50,232 bases of DNA, taken from a bacterium (GTDB lineage: Bacteria > Vulcanimicrobiota > Vulcanimicrobiia > Vulcanimicrobiales > SCRA01). Positions 23,559 through 31,333 of this stretch are shown here, one piece after another. A program made the position numbers and the translations under genes. How positions within the stretch are numbered: position 1 is the stretch's first letter; every line of letters begins with the position of its first letter. Location of the stretch: the NCBI GenBank assembly GCA_004298675.1, contig SCRI01000069.1:1-50232 (forward strand), given 5' to 3'. The notes beneath the pieces are model-generated. The model saw only the letters and a list, made by a program, of their open reading frames with translations, did not search any database and was not told the DNA's origin.

Positions 23559-23903
23559 CTAGACGCGCAGCAGTAGCGCCATCAAGGCGAGCAGCGCCGC
23601 TACCGCCACCGCAAGCGCGATCCAACGTGCGGCGCTCCCGCGCTTGCGCCGCTGCGGGATCCGCGCCACGGCCGCCAACAGCCGCTGTTTCAACTCCGCA
23701 GGCGGCGCTTCGGCGGCGCTGCGGGCCACCATCGCCGTTCCCACCTGGGCAAATGCCACCTCAGCCCGGCACTCTTCGCACTCGTGCAGGTGCGCCTCGA
23801 TCGCGCGCGCCTCCGCGCAGTCGGCGAGATTGGTCTCCAGCGCGCCCAACGTATAGAGCACCGCAAGGTCGTGCAGCTCGCCGTGACGCTCCGCCTCGCT
23901 CAT
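23559..23903 (-). CDS. Short zinc-finger anti-sigma factor, tail-anchored
   Basis: A 114-residue protein with an N-terminal zinc anti-sigma (ZAS) domain: His38-x3-Cys42-x2-Cys45 in HLHECEECRAE. A basic stretch (PQRRKRGSAAR) precedes one membrane helix at about 94-113, and the protein ends right there (LLLRV). Unlike RskA or typical anti-SigK proteins it has no extracytoplasmic domain. It should bind and restrain the sigma factor encoded just upstream, with which it overlaps by four bases. How the signal is sensed is therefore unclear; redox at the zinc site is one possibility. Confidence 0.85.
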   Translation of the reverse strand: MSEAERHGELHDLAVLYTLGALETNLADCAEARAIEAHLHECEECRAEVAFAQVGTAMVARSAAEAPPAELKQRLLAAVARIPQRRKRGSAARWIALAVAVAALLALMALLLRV

Positions 23904-24484
23904 CCTCTCACCGCCTCGTTCAGCGCGGAGCGTAGCCGCTGCAGCCCCGCACGGATGCGCGTTTTGATCGTGCCCAGCGGCGTGTCGAGACGCTCCGCCA
24001 CCTCGCGATAGGTCAATCCGCCGAAGTAGGCTTGCTCGATCGCGACGCGCTCGCTCTCCGGCAGGCTGGCGACGGCGCGCACCACGACGTCGCGATCTAG
24101 ATCGGCGAAGACCGTCTCCTCCAGATCGCCCAGCGCGGCCAGCGTCTGCGGAATCTCCGGCTCGCGCATCCGCACCGCGCTCGAGCGCAGCACGTCCAGC
24201 GAGGCGTTGCGCGCGACGCGCGCGATCCAAGCGCCGAAGCTCCCGCCGCTGAAGAGCCCCGGACGGCTCCAGAGCTTGAGGAAGATGCTCTGCGTCACGT
24301 CCTGAGCCTGCTCGGGACTGCGCAGGATACGGTGAGCCACACCGTAGACGAGATCGCCATAATGGTCGTACAGCGCGGAGAATGCAGCCGCGTCACCGGA
24401 CGCGATGCGCTCCAGCAGCCCTTCGTCAATGCTCCGCGACATCGTGCGCTCGCCATTCGGACGGCTCCTCCTACCCCCCTTCAT
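23900..24484 (-). CDS. ECF RNA polymerase sigma factor
   Basis: A protein of up to 194 residues. Region 2 is visible in FSALYDHYGDLVYGVAHRIL and QDVTQSIFLKLW, and region 4 in LTYREVAERLDTPLGTIKTR, the helix-turn-helix for the -35 element. It is SigK-like in length and partner type. The start is uncertain: 24484, or the ATG at 24442 (180 residues), where conserved sequence begins. A strong GGAGGAG lies between the two but is not well placed for either. It is followed, with an ATGA overlap, by its anti-sigma gene, so the two are made in step. Confidence 0.9.
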   Translation of the reverse strand: MKGGRRSRPNGERTMSRSIDEGLLERIASGDAAAFSALYDHYGDLVYGVAHRILRSPEQAQDVTQSIFLKLWSRPGLFSGGSFGAWIARVARNASLDVLRSSAVRMREPEIPQTLAALGDLEETVFADLDRDVVVRAVASLPESERVAIEQAYFGGLTYREVAERLDTPLGTIKTRIRAGLQRLRSALNEAVRG

Positions 24485-24520
24485 ACGGGCAGCGTGCGTT
24501 CGCGGATGGCCCGCTCCGCT

Positions 24521-25720
24521 CTAGGCCGTCGCCAGCAGGCCCAGCTCCCGGCCCACGCGCTCGAAGATCTCCAGCGCTCGCTCGAGTTGCGGGCGCTGCA
24601 GCGCCGCCGACATCTGTACCCGGATGCGTGCCGTGCCCTCCGGCACCACCGGATAGCCGAAGCCCGTGACGAACAGCCCCTGGCCGAGCAATCTCTCGCT
24701 CATCGCGATGGCAAACGAGGTCCCCCCCACGATGATGGGGATGATCGCGGCCTCACCGTCGAGCGGACGGTAGCCGATCTCGCGCAGGCGCTCGCGGAAC
24801 CAGCGCGTATTCTCGCGCAGCGTCGCGACCAACTCTGGACGCCCCTCGAGCGCATGCAGCGCAGCCAGCGCGCTGCCCGCGACCGTGCACGGCAGAGCGT
24901 TCGAAAAGAGCTGCGGACGCGAACGCTGGATCAGCGTGTCGATCACGTTCGCGGAGCCGCAGACGAAGCCGCCCGCGGCGCCTCCCAATGCCTTGCCAAG
25001 CGTGCTGGTGAGGATGTCGATCCGGCCCTCGAGCCCGTAATGCTCGATGGTACCGCGTCCGGTCCTACCCGTCACGCCGGTGCCATGACTGTCGTCGACG
25101 ATGGTCACGGCGTTGTAGCGTTCGGCCAGTTCGACGATCTCGGGCAGCTTGGCGAGATCGCCCTCCATCGAGAACACGCCGTCGGTGACGATGAACTTCG
25201 TCATCTCGTGCGGCAGCGCCGCCAACTGCGCCTGGAGATCCGCCATGTCGCCATGCTTGTAGCGCAGACGCTGCGCCTGCGTGGCCAAGCGGCAGCCGTC
25301 GATGATCGAGGCATGGTTCAGCTCGTCGGAGAGGATGGCCGTGCCCTCCACGGCGAGGGTGGGTATGAGCCCGGTGTTAGCGTTCCAGCACGAGACGTAC
25401 GTCAGCGCCCCACCGAAGCCGAAGACCCGCGTGAGCTCGCTCTCCAGCTCGCGATGGATGTCGAAGGTACCGCAGATGAAGCGCACGCTGGCGGTACCGG
25501 CGCCGTACTTACGCAGCGCCGCCACCCCCGCTTCGATGACTCCGGGATCGTCGGCCAACCCAAGATAATTGTTGCTGGAGAGCACCAGCACGTCGCCGGC
25601 CTCCTCCATGTGCACCTGCGACGCCATCGGCGTGGTCAAGTGGCGCAGCCGCTTATAGGTACCCGCGTTCCTCAAGGCCTCCAGCTCACCCGACAGTTTG
25701 CTCTCGAACGCCGCGTTCAT
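24521..25720 (-). CDS. kbl: 2-amino-3-ketobutyrate CoA ligase (glycine C-acetyltransferase)
   Basis: A 399-residue PLP enzyme, the usual Kbl length. It converts 2-amino-3-oxobutyrate plus CoA to glycine and acetyl-CoA, completing threonine breakdown. Blocks: LSSNNYLGLADDP, SVRFICGTFDIHRELE, the cofactor-stacking SDELNHASIIDGCRL, DDSHGTGVTG, and the PLP lysine in TSTLGKALGGAAGG near 240. The start ATG (GGGAGGGG just upstream) overlaps the tdh stop by four bases. Operon order tdh-kbl matches the pathway. A 512-codon open frame on the opposite strand is a GC-rich shadow. Confidence 0.96.
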   Translation of the reverse strand: MNAAFESKLSGELEALRNAGTYKRLRHLTTPMASQVHMEEAGDVLVLSSNNYLGLADDPGVIEAGVAALRKYGAGTASVRFICGTFDIHRELESELTRVFGFGGALTYVSCWNANTGLIPTLAVEGTAILSDELNHASIIDGCRLATQAQRLRYKHGDMADLQAQLAALPHEMTKFIVTDGVFSMEGDLAKLPEIVELAERYNAVTIVDDSHGTGVTGRTGRGTIEHYGLEGRIDILTSTLGKALGGAAGGFVCGSANVIDTLIQRSRPQLFSNALPCTVAGSALAALHALEGRPELVATLRENTRWFRERLREIGYRPLDGEAAIIPIIVGGTSFAIAMSERLLGQGLFVTGFGYPVVPEGTARIRVQMSAALQRPQLERALEIFERVGRELGLLATA

Positions 25721-26811
25721 TGCCCCTCCCCCTGCACGTCCAATACGATCTTTGCCGCCTTCCCCTGCTGCATGAGCGCGAAGGCATCCTCGAACTGCGC
25801 GAACGGCAACACGTGCGTGATGATGGGGCGCAGATCGATGCGGCCGCTCTTGACCAGCGCCTGCGTCTGATACCACGTCTCGAACATCTTGCGTCCGTTG
25901 ATGCCGAGTACCGTTAGGCCCTTGAAGATGATGCGCTCGGCGAGATTGATCTGTACTTCATCCGAAGGGATGCCCAGCAAGGCCGCGCGCCCGCCGTTGC
26001 GCACGGCGGCAAGGCCCAGATTGATCGCTTGCCCGCTGCCGCTCATCTCCAGCAGCACGTCGGCACCGTCGCCGTTGGTCAGCGCGAAGATGCGGTCCAC
26101 CACGCTGGCATCACGCGCGTCGAAGACCGCATCGGCGCCTAGGCGCTCGGCCAAGGCGAGCTTGTCCGCATTGACGTCGACGGCGATCACGCTCGCGGCG
26201 CCGGCGGCCCGCGCCACGGGTATGGCCATGAGCCCGATCGATCCCACGCCGGTGATCACCACGGCCTTCCCGCTGACACCCGCCTCCATCACCGTATGTA
26301 CCGCGTTGCCCAGCGGGTCGAAGACCGCAGCGAACTCGTCGGGGATGGCTGGATCGAGCTTCCACACGTTGTGCTCGGGCATGACGATATACTCGGCAAA
26401 AGCGCCGTCGCGGTCGACTCCAATGATCTTCACGTGCTCGCAGATGTGCGCTTGCCCGGTGCGGCACTGAAAGCAGTATCCACACGAGATATGGCCCTCG
26501 GCGGAGACGCGGTCCCCCGGCCGCACGGAACGCACGCCCGCGCCGGCGGCCGCCACCACGCCCATGAACTCGTGGCCAACCACCAGCGGCGGCACGACGC
26601 GGCGCTGCGCCCAGGCGTCCCAGCGGTAGATATGCTGATCGGTGCCGCAGATGCCGGCCTTGCGCACCGCGATCAAGACGTCGCCCGCGCCCACCGGCGG
26701 CACGGGGACCTCGCGCAGGGTCATGCCCGCAGCGGCCGAGCCTTTCACGAGCGCGCGCATGGTCGAACCCGCGGAGGGTATCCGCGGTAGGAGGGAGGGA
26801 GATGCGTTCAT
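25717..26811 (-). CDS. tdh: L-threonine 3-dehydrogenase
   Basis: A 364-residue zinc-dependent medium-chain dehydrogenase that oxidises threonine to 2-amino-3-oxobutyrate with NAD. Catalytic zinc ligands lie in GICGTDQHIY and GHEFMG. The structural zinc loop has four Cys in CGYCFQCRTGQAHIC. The nucleotide site is ITGVGSIGLMA. The start ATG at 26811 is preserved behind AAAGG nine bases upstream; an internal ATG at 26760 (MRALVKG) matches the usual N-terminus and is an alternative. It follows the lone DHp gene by 22 bases and overlaps kbl by four. Confidence 0.95.
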   Translation of the reverse strand: MNASPSLLPRIPSAGSTMRALVKGSAAAGMTLREVPVPPVGAGDVLIAVRKAGICGTDQHIYRWDAWAQRRVVPPLVVGHEFMGVVAAAGAGVRSVRPGDRVSAEGHISCGYCFQCRTGQAHICEHVKIIGVDRDGAFAEYIVMPEHNVWKLDPAIPDEFAAVFDPLGNAVHTVMEAGVSGKAVVITGVGSIGLMAIPVARAAGAASVIAVDVNADKLALAERLGADAVFDARDASVVDRIFALTNGDGADVLLEMSGSGQAINLGLAAVRNGGRAALLGIPSDEVQINLAERIIFKGLTVLGINGRKMFETWYQTQALVKSGRIDLRPIITHVLPFAQFEDAFALMQQGKAAKIVLDVQGEGQ

Positions 26812-26833
26812 GTCCGGCGCCTTTCGCGATCCG

Positions 26834-27055
26834 CTAAAGCGGCCCCTCGGGGCGTTCCGCGTCGTGCGCGATCCGGTCCGCCAGAGCCCGCAGACGCTCG
26901 GTGGCTCGCTCAATGGCGCGCAGGTACGTCAGGCGTTCGTCGCCCTCTTCGAGCGTCTGCTCCAACAGCTCCGCAAAACCGCCGATCGAAGTGATCGGGC
27001 TGCGGATGTCGTGAGCGACGCGGGCGAGATACTCGCCCAACTCGGGTTCAAGCAT
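26834..27055 (-). CDS. Lone histidine-kinase dimerisation (DHp/HisKA) domain protein
   Basis: A 73-residue protein that is essentially one HisKA helical hairpin. The H-box is RVAHDIRSPITSIGGFAELL with phospho-acceptor His15 and the following Asp and Pro. The second helix is LRAIERATERLRALADRIA. No ATPase (HATPase_c) domain follows; the frame stops before tdh. Its ATG lies inside the last codons of the TSUP gene (eight-base overlap), so translation is probably coupled. It may be a phosphotransfer or dimerisation partner for the PhoR-like kinase two genes upstream, or a decayed kinase. The family has no settled function. Confidence 0.75.
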   Translation of the reverse strand: MLEPELGEYLARVAHDIRSPITSIGGFAELLEQTLEEGDERLTYLRAIERATERLRALADRIAHDAERPEGPL

Positions 27056-27863
27056 GCAGATTGGTCCAACCCAAGAGCAGGAGGCGCACCGCCACCGATG
27101 CCAGCGCCAGCGCCAGGATGCGCGTGATGGCGCGGCCGGGGAGATGGGTCGAGAGGCGCGCCCCTAGCGGCGCACCGGCGACGGCTCCAGCTGCGACGAG
27201 CAGCGTAAGCACACCTTCCCCACCAAAGTCGCCGCCGACGACGTGCACCACCGTGGCGGCGAGCGCGGTCACCGCGAGCACCGCATGCGAGGTGGCGGTG
27301 GCCACGTGCTCGGGGAAGCCCAAGACCGTCACCATGAAGGGCACGTGGATGATACCGCCGCCAATCCCCAAGATGCTGGAGAGCAAACCGACTCCGGCGC
27401 TCCCCGCCATCCCCAACCGCAGATCGAAAGACCACTCGTAGCGGTTGCCTCTGCGATCGACGATCACACGGTGGGCGCCGCCGGCCACACCGCGTTGACG
27501 GCGTGCGGGGCGGATGAGCAGCACCGTTGCAACGCCCAACAACACCACGCCAAAGGCGAGATCGAATTCCGCACGCGGGATGAACGCCGAGAGCCACGCA
27601 CCGGCGATCGCCCCGGGAATCGCGGCCAAGGCGAAGAGCGGAAAGCTACGCAGATCCACGCGCAGTTGACGAGCGTAACTGAGCCCGCCGGCGCTGGCGT
27701 TGGCGGCCACCACGGCCAGCGAGAAGGCCGTCACCGTGCGCGTCGCCCAACTCGGCTCCGCGAGCGCCAGAATCGGGACCAGGAGAAAGCCTCCGCCGGC
27801 CCCCACGAGCGTCCCCAGCACGCCGACGACGACGCCAACGACGACGGCCAGCGCGCCGATCAT
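27048..27863 (-). CDS. TSUP-family (TauE/SafE) transporter
   Basis: A 271-residue membrane protein with about eight helices in two halves. Half 1 starts VLGTLVGAGGGFLLVPIL, and half 2 has LSSILGIGGGIIHVPFM, the duplicated Gly-rich signature of TauE/SafE proteins. The family moves sulfite, sulfonates, sulfoacetate or related small anions. The start ATG overlaps the PhoR stop by four bases, tying it to the phosphate two-component system, so a link to anion balance under phosphate control is possible. The open frame upstream overlaps phoR and is not coding. Confidence 0.88.
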   Translation of the reverse strand: MIGALAVVVGVVVGVLGTLVGAGGGFLLVPILALAEPSWATRTVTAFSLAVVAANASAGGLSYARQLRVDLRSFPLFALAAIPGAIAGAWLSAFIPRAEFDLAFGVVLLGVATVLLIRPARRQRGVAGGAHRVIVDRRGNRYEWSFDLRLGMAGSAGVGLLSSILGIGGGIIHVPFMVTVLGFPEHVATATSHAVLAVTALAATVVHVVGGDFGGEGVLTLLVAAGAVAGAPLGARLSTHLPGRAITRILALALASVAVRLLLLGWTNLHA

Positions 27864-29026
27864 GCGGCTAAGGGCCAGCGGCAAGTAAACGTCGAGCCGT
27901 GGCCCAGCTCCGATTCGGCCTCGACGTGCCCGCCATGCGCCTCGATCAGGTGCTTGACGATCGCGAGCCCCAAACCCGTGCCGCTGACGCCGCGGCGCCG
28001 CGATCGGTCGACCACGTAAAAGCGCTCGAAAACGTGCGGCAGGTCGCCGTAGGGAATCCCCGTACCGGTGTCGCGCACGCTGAGGAAGGCCTCGCCGCCG
28101 CGACACTCCGCACCGATCTCGATGCTGCCACCGCGCGGCGTATAACGCAGCGCGTTGTCGATCAAGTTCACCAGCACTTGTACGAGGCGGTCGCGATCGC
28201 CACGCGCCCGCACACGCTGCGGTGCCTCCACGCGCAGCGCCACACCCTGCTCTCGCGCGCGCGCTTCGAAACGCTTGGAGACGTCGCGCGCAAGCGGTGC
28301 GAGGTCAACATCGGTTATCCGCAGCTCCAGCCGTCCCGACTCCGCGCGAGCCAACTGCAGCAGATCCTCCGTGAGCGCAATCATGCGATCGACCTCCTGC
28401 GACATCTGGGGCAGGAAGATCGCCCGCGCCTCCTCGTCGTCACTCTCCAACAGCGTCTCGACCGCCAGTTTGAGTGACGCCAAGGGCGTGCGCAGCTCGT
28501 GCGAGACGTTGGCCACGAACTCCCGGCGTACGCGCTCGAGGCGAATCAGGCGCGTCTCGTCGCGAACCAGGACGATGGCCTCGCCGCCCGTGACCGGAAA
28601 GGCCAAGGTGGCCAGCGTGCGCTCGAGAGGCGACTCGCGGAAGACGACCTCGGTCTCCACCACCTCTCCGTCGAGCGCGCGGTGCACGATGCGGTCGAAC
28701 TCGTACGAGTGCACCAACTCGATCAGCGCACGTCCGGGGGCCAACTGCGCGGGAATGCCCAAGATCTCCGTGGCGGCTGCATTCGCGCGCGCGACCCGTC
28801 CGGCGCGATCGATCTGCAGCGCCGCGGCGGGGAGGCGCGCCAGCAGCTCCTCCAAGCGCGCGTCCTGAACCTCGGACTCCAACGGGTGGAGTGTTGTCTC
28901 TTCTTCACGCGGAGCGGAGCGACGCTCAACGCTCGAGCGCCGTCCGCTACTCCATCCCACGGCGGCGCCGGCCAGCGCAAACGCCGCGACGAGCGCGGTG
29001 ACGGCACCCGGCTCCAGCGCCATCAT
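27860..29026 (-). CDS. phoR: PhoR-like sensor histidine kinase
   Basis: A 388-residue kinase. One N-terminal membrane helix (AVTALVAAFALAGAAVG) is followed by a charged linker, a PAS domain (about 60-150, RAGRVARANAAATEILGI), HisKA with H-box FVANVSHELRTPLASLK, and HATPase_c with N, G1 and G2 boxes (LVNLIDNALRYT, VRDTGTGIP, GTGLGLAIVKHLIEAHGG). This single-helix plus PAS design is that of PhoR, which senses phosphate supply through the Pst system. The start ATG overlaps the response-regulator stop by four bases. No pst/phoU genes are visible here, so the signal is inferred from type and from the ppx neighbour. Confidence 0.9.
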   Translation of the reverse strand: MMALEPGAVTALVAAFALAGAAVGWSSGRRSSVERRSAPREEETTLHPLESEVQDARLEELLARLPAAALQIDRAGRVARANAAATEILGIPAQLAPGRALIELVHSYEFDRIVHRALDGEVVETEVVFRESPLERTLATLAFPVTGGEAIVLVRDETRLIRLERVRREFVANVSHELRTPLASLKLAVETLLESDDEEARAIFLPQMSQEVDRMIALTEDLLQLARAESGRLELRITDVDLAPLARDVSKRFEARAREQGVALRVEAPQRVRARGDRDRLVQVLVNLIDNALRYTPRGGSIEIGAECRGGEAFLSVRDTGTGIPYGDLPHVFERFYVVDRSRRRGVSGTGLGLAIVKHLIEAHGGHVEAESELGHGSTFTCRWPLAA

Positions 29027-29715
29027 GCCTTGAACATGTAACCGCGCCCGCGCACGGTGACGATGCGCTCGGGGTTGTTGGGGTCGCGCTCGATCTTCTC
29101 GCGCAGCCAGCGCACGTGCACGTTGATGGTCTGCGCCTCGCCCTCGAAATCGTAGCCCCAGACTTTGTCGAGCAGCAACTGGCGCGTCACGACGCGCCCC
29201 TCGTTCTCCATCAGTACTTGCAGGAGACTGAACTCCTTGGGCGCGAGGGCGACGTCCTCACCGCGCACGGTGAGCTGACCGCGCTCGGGATCCAAACGTA
29301 CCTCTGCGTACTCCAGCGCGCGCTCGCGCGGCCGCCCCCCGCCCTCGTTACGCCGCAGCCGCGCCTTCACGCGCGCGAGAAACTCGTGCAGCGAGAAGGG
29401 CTTGGTCACGTAGTCGTCGGCACCCAGCTCGAGGGCCAGCACCTTGTCGATCTCCTGGTCCTTGGCGGTGAGCATGATGATCGGGACGTCCGACTCGCGC
29501 CGGATCTGCTTGCACGCCTCCACGCCGTCAAGCACCGGCAACATGATGTCCAGCACCACCAAATCCGGGCGCTCCGAGATCACCATCGAAACCGCACTGC
29601 GCCCGTCACCCGCGCAGCAGACGTGGTAGCCGTTGCGCTCGAGGTTGAAGCGCAGCGTCCGCACGATCGAGACCTCGTCGTCCACTACCAGAATCTTGCG
29701 CTTGCTCTCCGCCAT
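29023..29715 (-). CDS. phoB: PhoB-like OmpR-family response regulator
   Basis: A 230-residue regulator. The receiver has the acidic pair in VVDDE, the phospho-acceptor Asp in LVVLDIMLPVLDG, Thr in IMLTAKD and Lys in VTKPF. The winged-helix DNA-binding domain includes PKEFSLLQVLMENEGRVVTR, LLDKVWGYDFEGE and VRWLREKIE. The start ATG has AGGGA four bases upstream. It lies 27 bases after ppx and overlaps phoR. Paired with a PhoR-type kinase and Ppx it most likely controls phosphate genes; the exact regulon is not visible. Confidence 0.92.
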   Translation of the reverse strand: MAESKRKILVVDDEVSIVRTLRFNLERNGYHVCCAGDGRSAVSMVISERPDLVVLDIMLPVLDGVEACKQIRRESDVPIIMLTAKDQEIDKVLALELGADDYVTKPFSLHEFLARVKARLRRNEGGGRPRERALEYAEVRLDPERGQLTVRGEDVALAPKEFSLLQVLMENEGRVVTRQLLLDKVWGYDFEGEAQTINVHVRWLREKIERDPNNPERIVTVRGRGYMFKA

Positions 29716-29742
29716 CGCGTCCCTGGTTACACCCGGCGACGG

Positions 29743-31326
29743 TCAATATCCCGCAACGGCGCGCCGGTCGGCGTCGCGCTCGACCTGAACGGCGCCGGCG
29801 CTCACCGGTAGCCCCAAGGCCGCGGCCAAGAGATCCCCCTTCTGCCGGACCGCCGCAAGCTCGGCGTCGATCTCCTGGGCGGCCTCGGCCTCCAGCTCCA
29901 GGATCCCCTCCCGCACCCGCGCGCGCACCGCGGTCACGACGCCCAACTCCCGCACGTCCAACGCATCGGCTACGCGCAGCAGGCCCGCTAGCTTCGCCAC
30001 CCGATCGCGCGCCTCCGGGGAGAGTAACGCAAACTCAGGATGGCGCTCCTTGGGCATGGAACGCCGGTGATAACGCGCCACGGCCGAGACGACCATCAGC
30101 TCTCCCGGCGACCACCCCCGCAGGTCGGCGTTGCGGATGAGATAGGCCGAGTGCTTGTGATGCGAGGTTTGCGTGAGGTAGCAGCCGACGTCGTGCAGCA
30201 TGGCGGCGGCGTAGAGCACCTCGCGGTCGGCCGCGCCAAGCTGATGGAGCGGGCGCGTTTGGTCGAAGAGCGAGAGTGCCAGCGAGAGCACGGTACGCTC
30301 GTGCTCGCCGCCGGCCCCGAAGCGCTCGGCGAACTCCTGCACCGCCTCCGCCCGGATCGCGTGCGGATCGCCGGACTGCGAAGCGCGCTCCAGGCGCTCG
30401 TCGACGAACTCCGCCACCAGCCCTTCGCGCAGCGCCCGGTCGCAGACCACCAGCCCCGCGCGCCCCAGCAAGTCCAGGACCGCGATCAGAACGGCGGCGC
30501 CCGCGACTACGATATCGGCACGGCGCGGATTCATGCCCGGCAAGTGGCGGCGCTGCGCAACCGACATGCGCAGCAACGAGCGCTGCAGCTCGCGTAAACG
30601 CGCCGCAGTCAGCTCGTATCCGTGCACGCGGCCCGCGGGCAAGCCGCGCGCCGCCGCATCGGCGCCGGCCAGTCCTAGCGCCGTCCCAGAGGTAGCAATC
30701 ACGACGTCGTACGCATACTCCCGCAGGCTCTTGCGCAGCGGGCGCAAGCTGCGCTCGATGTGGCGCTGCAGGCGCCGGTAGTCGCCGGGATCGACGGGGT
30801 CGTGAGCGGCGAGGAACTCCTCGTACAGGCGCAGACTTCCTAGACGTACGGAGCGCAGGTAGCGCGGCCGTTCGGCATCGGCGATGATGATCTCGGTCGA
30901 GCCGCCGCCCACGTCGACGATGCACGCCAAGCGTCCATGCAGCGGATAGCCGCGCGCGACGCCCAGCTGAATCAAGCGCGCTTCGTCGGCGCCGCTGATG
31001 ATGCGCACGTCGATGCCGGCGGCCTCCCGCACGGCACCCACGAACTCACGTCCGTTGAGCGCCTCACGCACGGCCGAGGTGGCCACGGCACGGATCTCGT
31101 CGGCGCCGGCGGCGCGCGCGATGGCCGCGAAGCGGGAGAGCGCCTCGACGCCGCGCGCAAAGGGCTTGCGCCCAATGCGGCGGTGTTTCATCGCCTCACC
31201 GGCGCCCAAGCGCACCATCTCGCGCTCTTTGCGCAACTGCCGCGTCGCGCCGGTCGACTCGTCGACCTCGACGAGGATCAGGTGGATCGAGTTCGTTCCG
31301 ATGTCGATGGCGGCCAGAACGGCCAT
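29743..31326 (-). CDS. ppx: Ppx/GppA exopolyphosphatase with HD-type C-terminal domain
   Basis: A 527-residue protein. The actin-like phosphatase core starts AAIDIGTNSIHLILVEV and has ATSAVREALN, catalytic Glu in ISGADEARL, and the phosphate loop IVDVGGGSTEI. From about 330 the C-terminal half is an HD-like helical domain with MLHDVGCYLTQTSHHKHS. The family degrades polyphosphate or the alarmone pppGpp. The ATG lies seven bases after the IclR gene, with no clear ribosome site, so it may depend on upstream translation. It precedes phoBR, which supports a role in phosphate storage. Confidence 0.92.
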   Translation of the reverse strand: MAVLAAIDIGTNSIHLILVEVDESTGATRQLRKEREMVRLGAGEAMKHRRIGRKPFARGVEALSRFAAIARAAGADEIRAVATSAVREALNGREFVGAVREAAGIDVRIISGADEARLIQLGVARGYPLHGRLACIVDVGGGSTEIIIADAERPRYLRSVRLGSLRLYEEFLAAHDPVDPGDYRRLQRHIERSLRPLRKSLREYAYDVVIATSGTALGLAGADAAARGLPAGRVHGYELTAARLRELQRSLLRMSVAQRRHLPGMNPRRADIVVAGAAVLIAVLDLLGRAGLVVCDRALREGLVAEFVDERLERASQSGDPHAIRAEAVQEFAERFGAGGEHERTVLSLALSLFDQTRPLHQLGAADREVLYAAAMLHDVGCYLTQTSHHKHSAYLIRNADLRGWSPGELMVVSAVARYHRRSMPKERHPEFALLSPEARDRVAKLAGLLRVADALDVRELGVVTAVRARVREGILELEAEAAQEIDAELAAVRQKGDLLAAALGLPVSAGAVQVERDADRRAVAGY

Positions 31327-31333
31327 AGGTCGG

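Noticed and set aside
24332-25870. A 512-codon open frame on the plus strand opposite kbl.
   Set aside because: It lacks any family motif, is Arg/His/Gln-rich, and lies fully antisense to kbl, whose catalytic blocks are intact. Long shadows are expected at this GC content.
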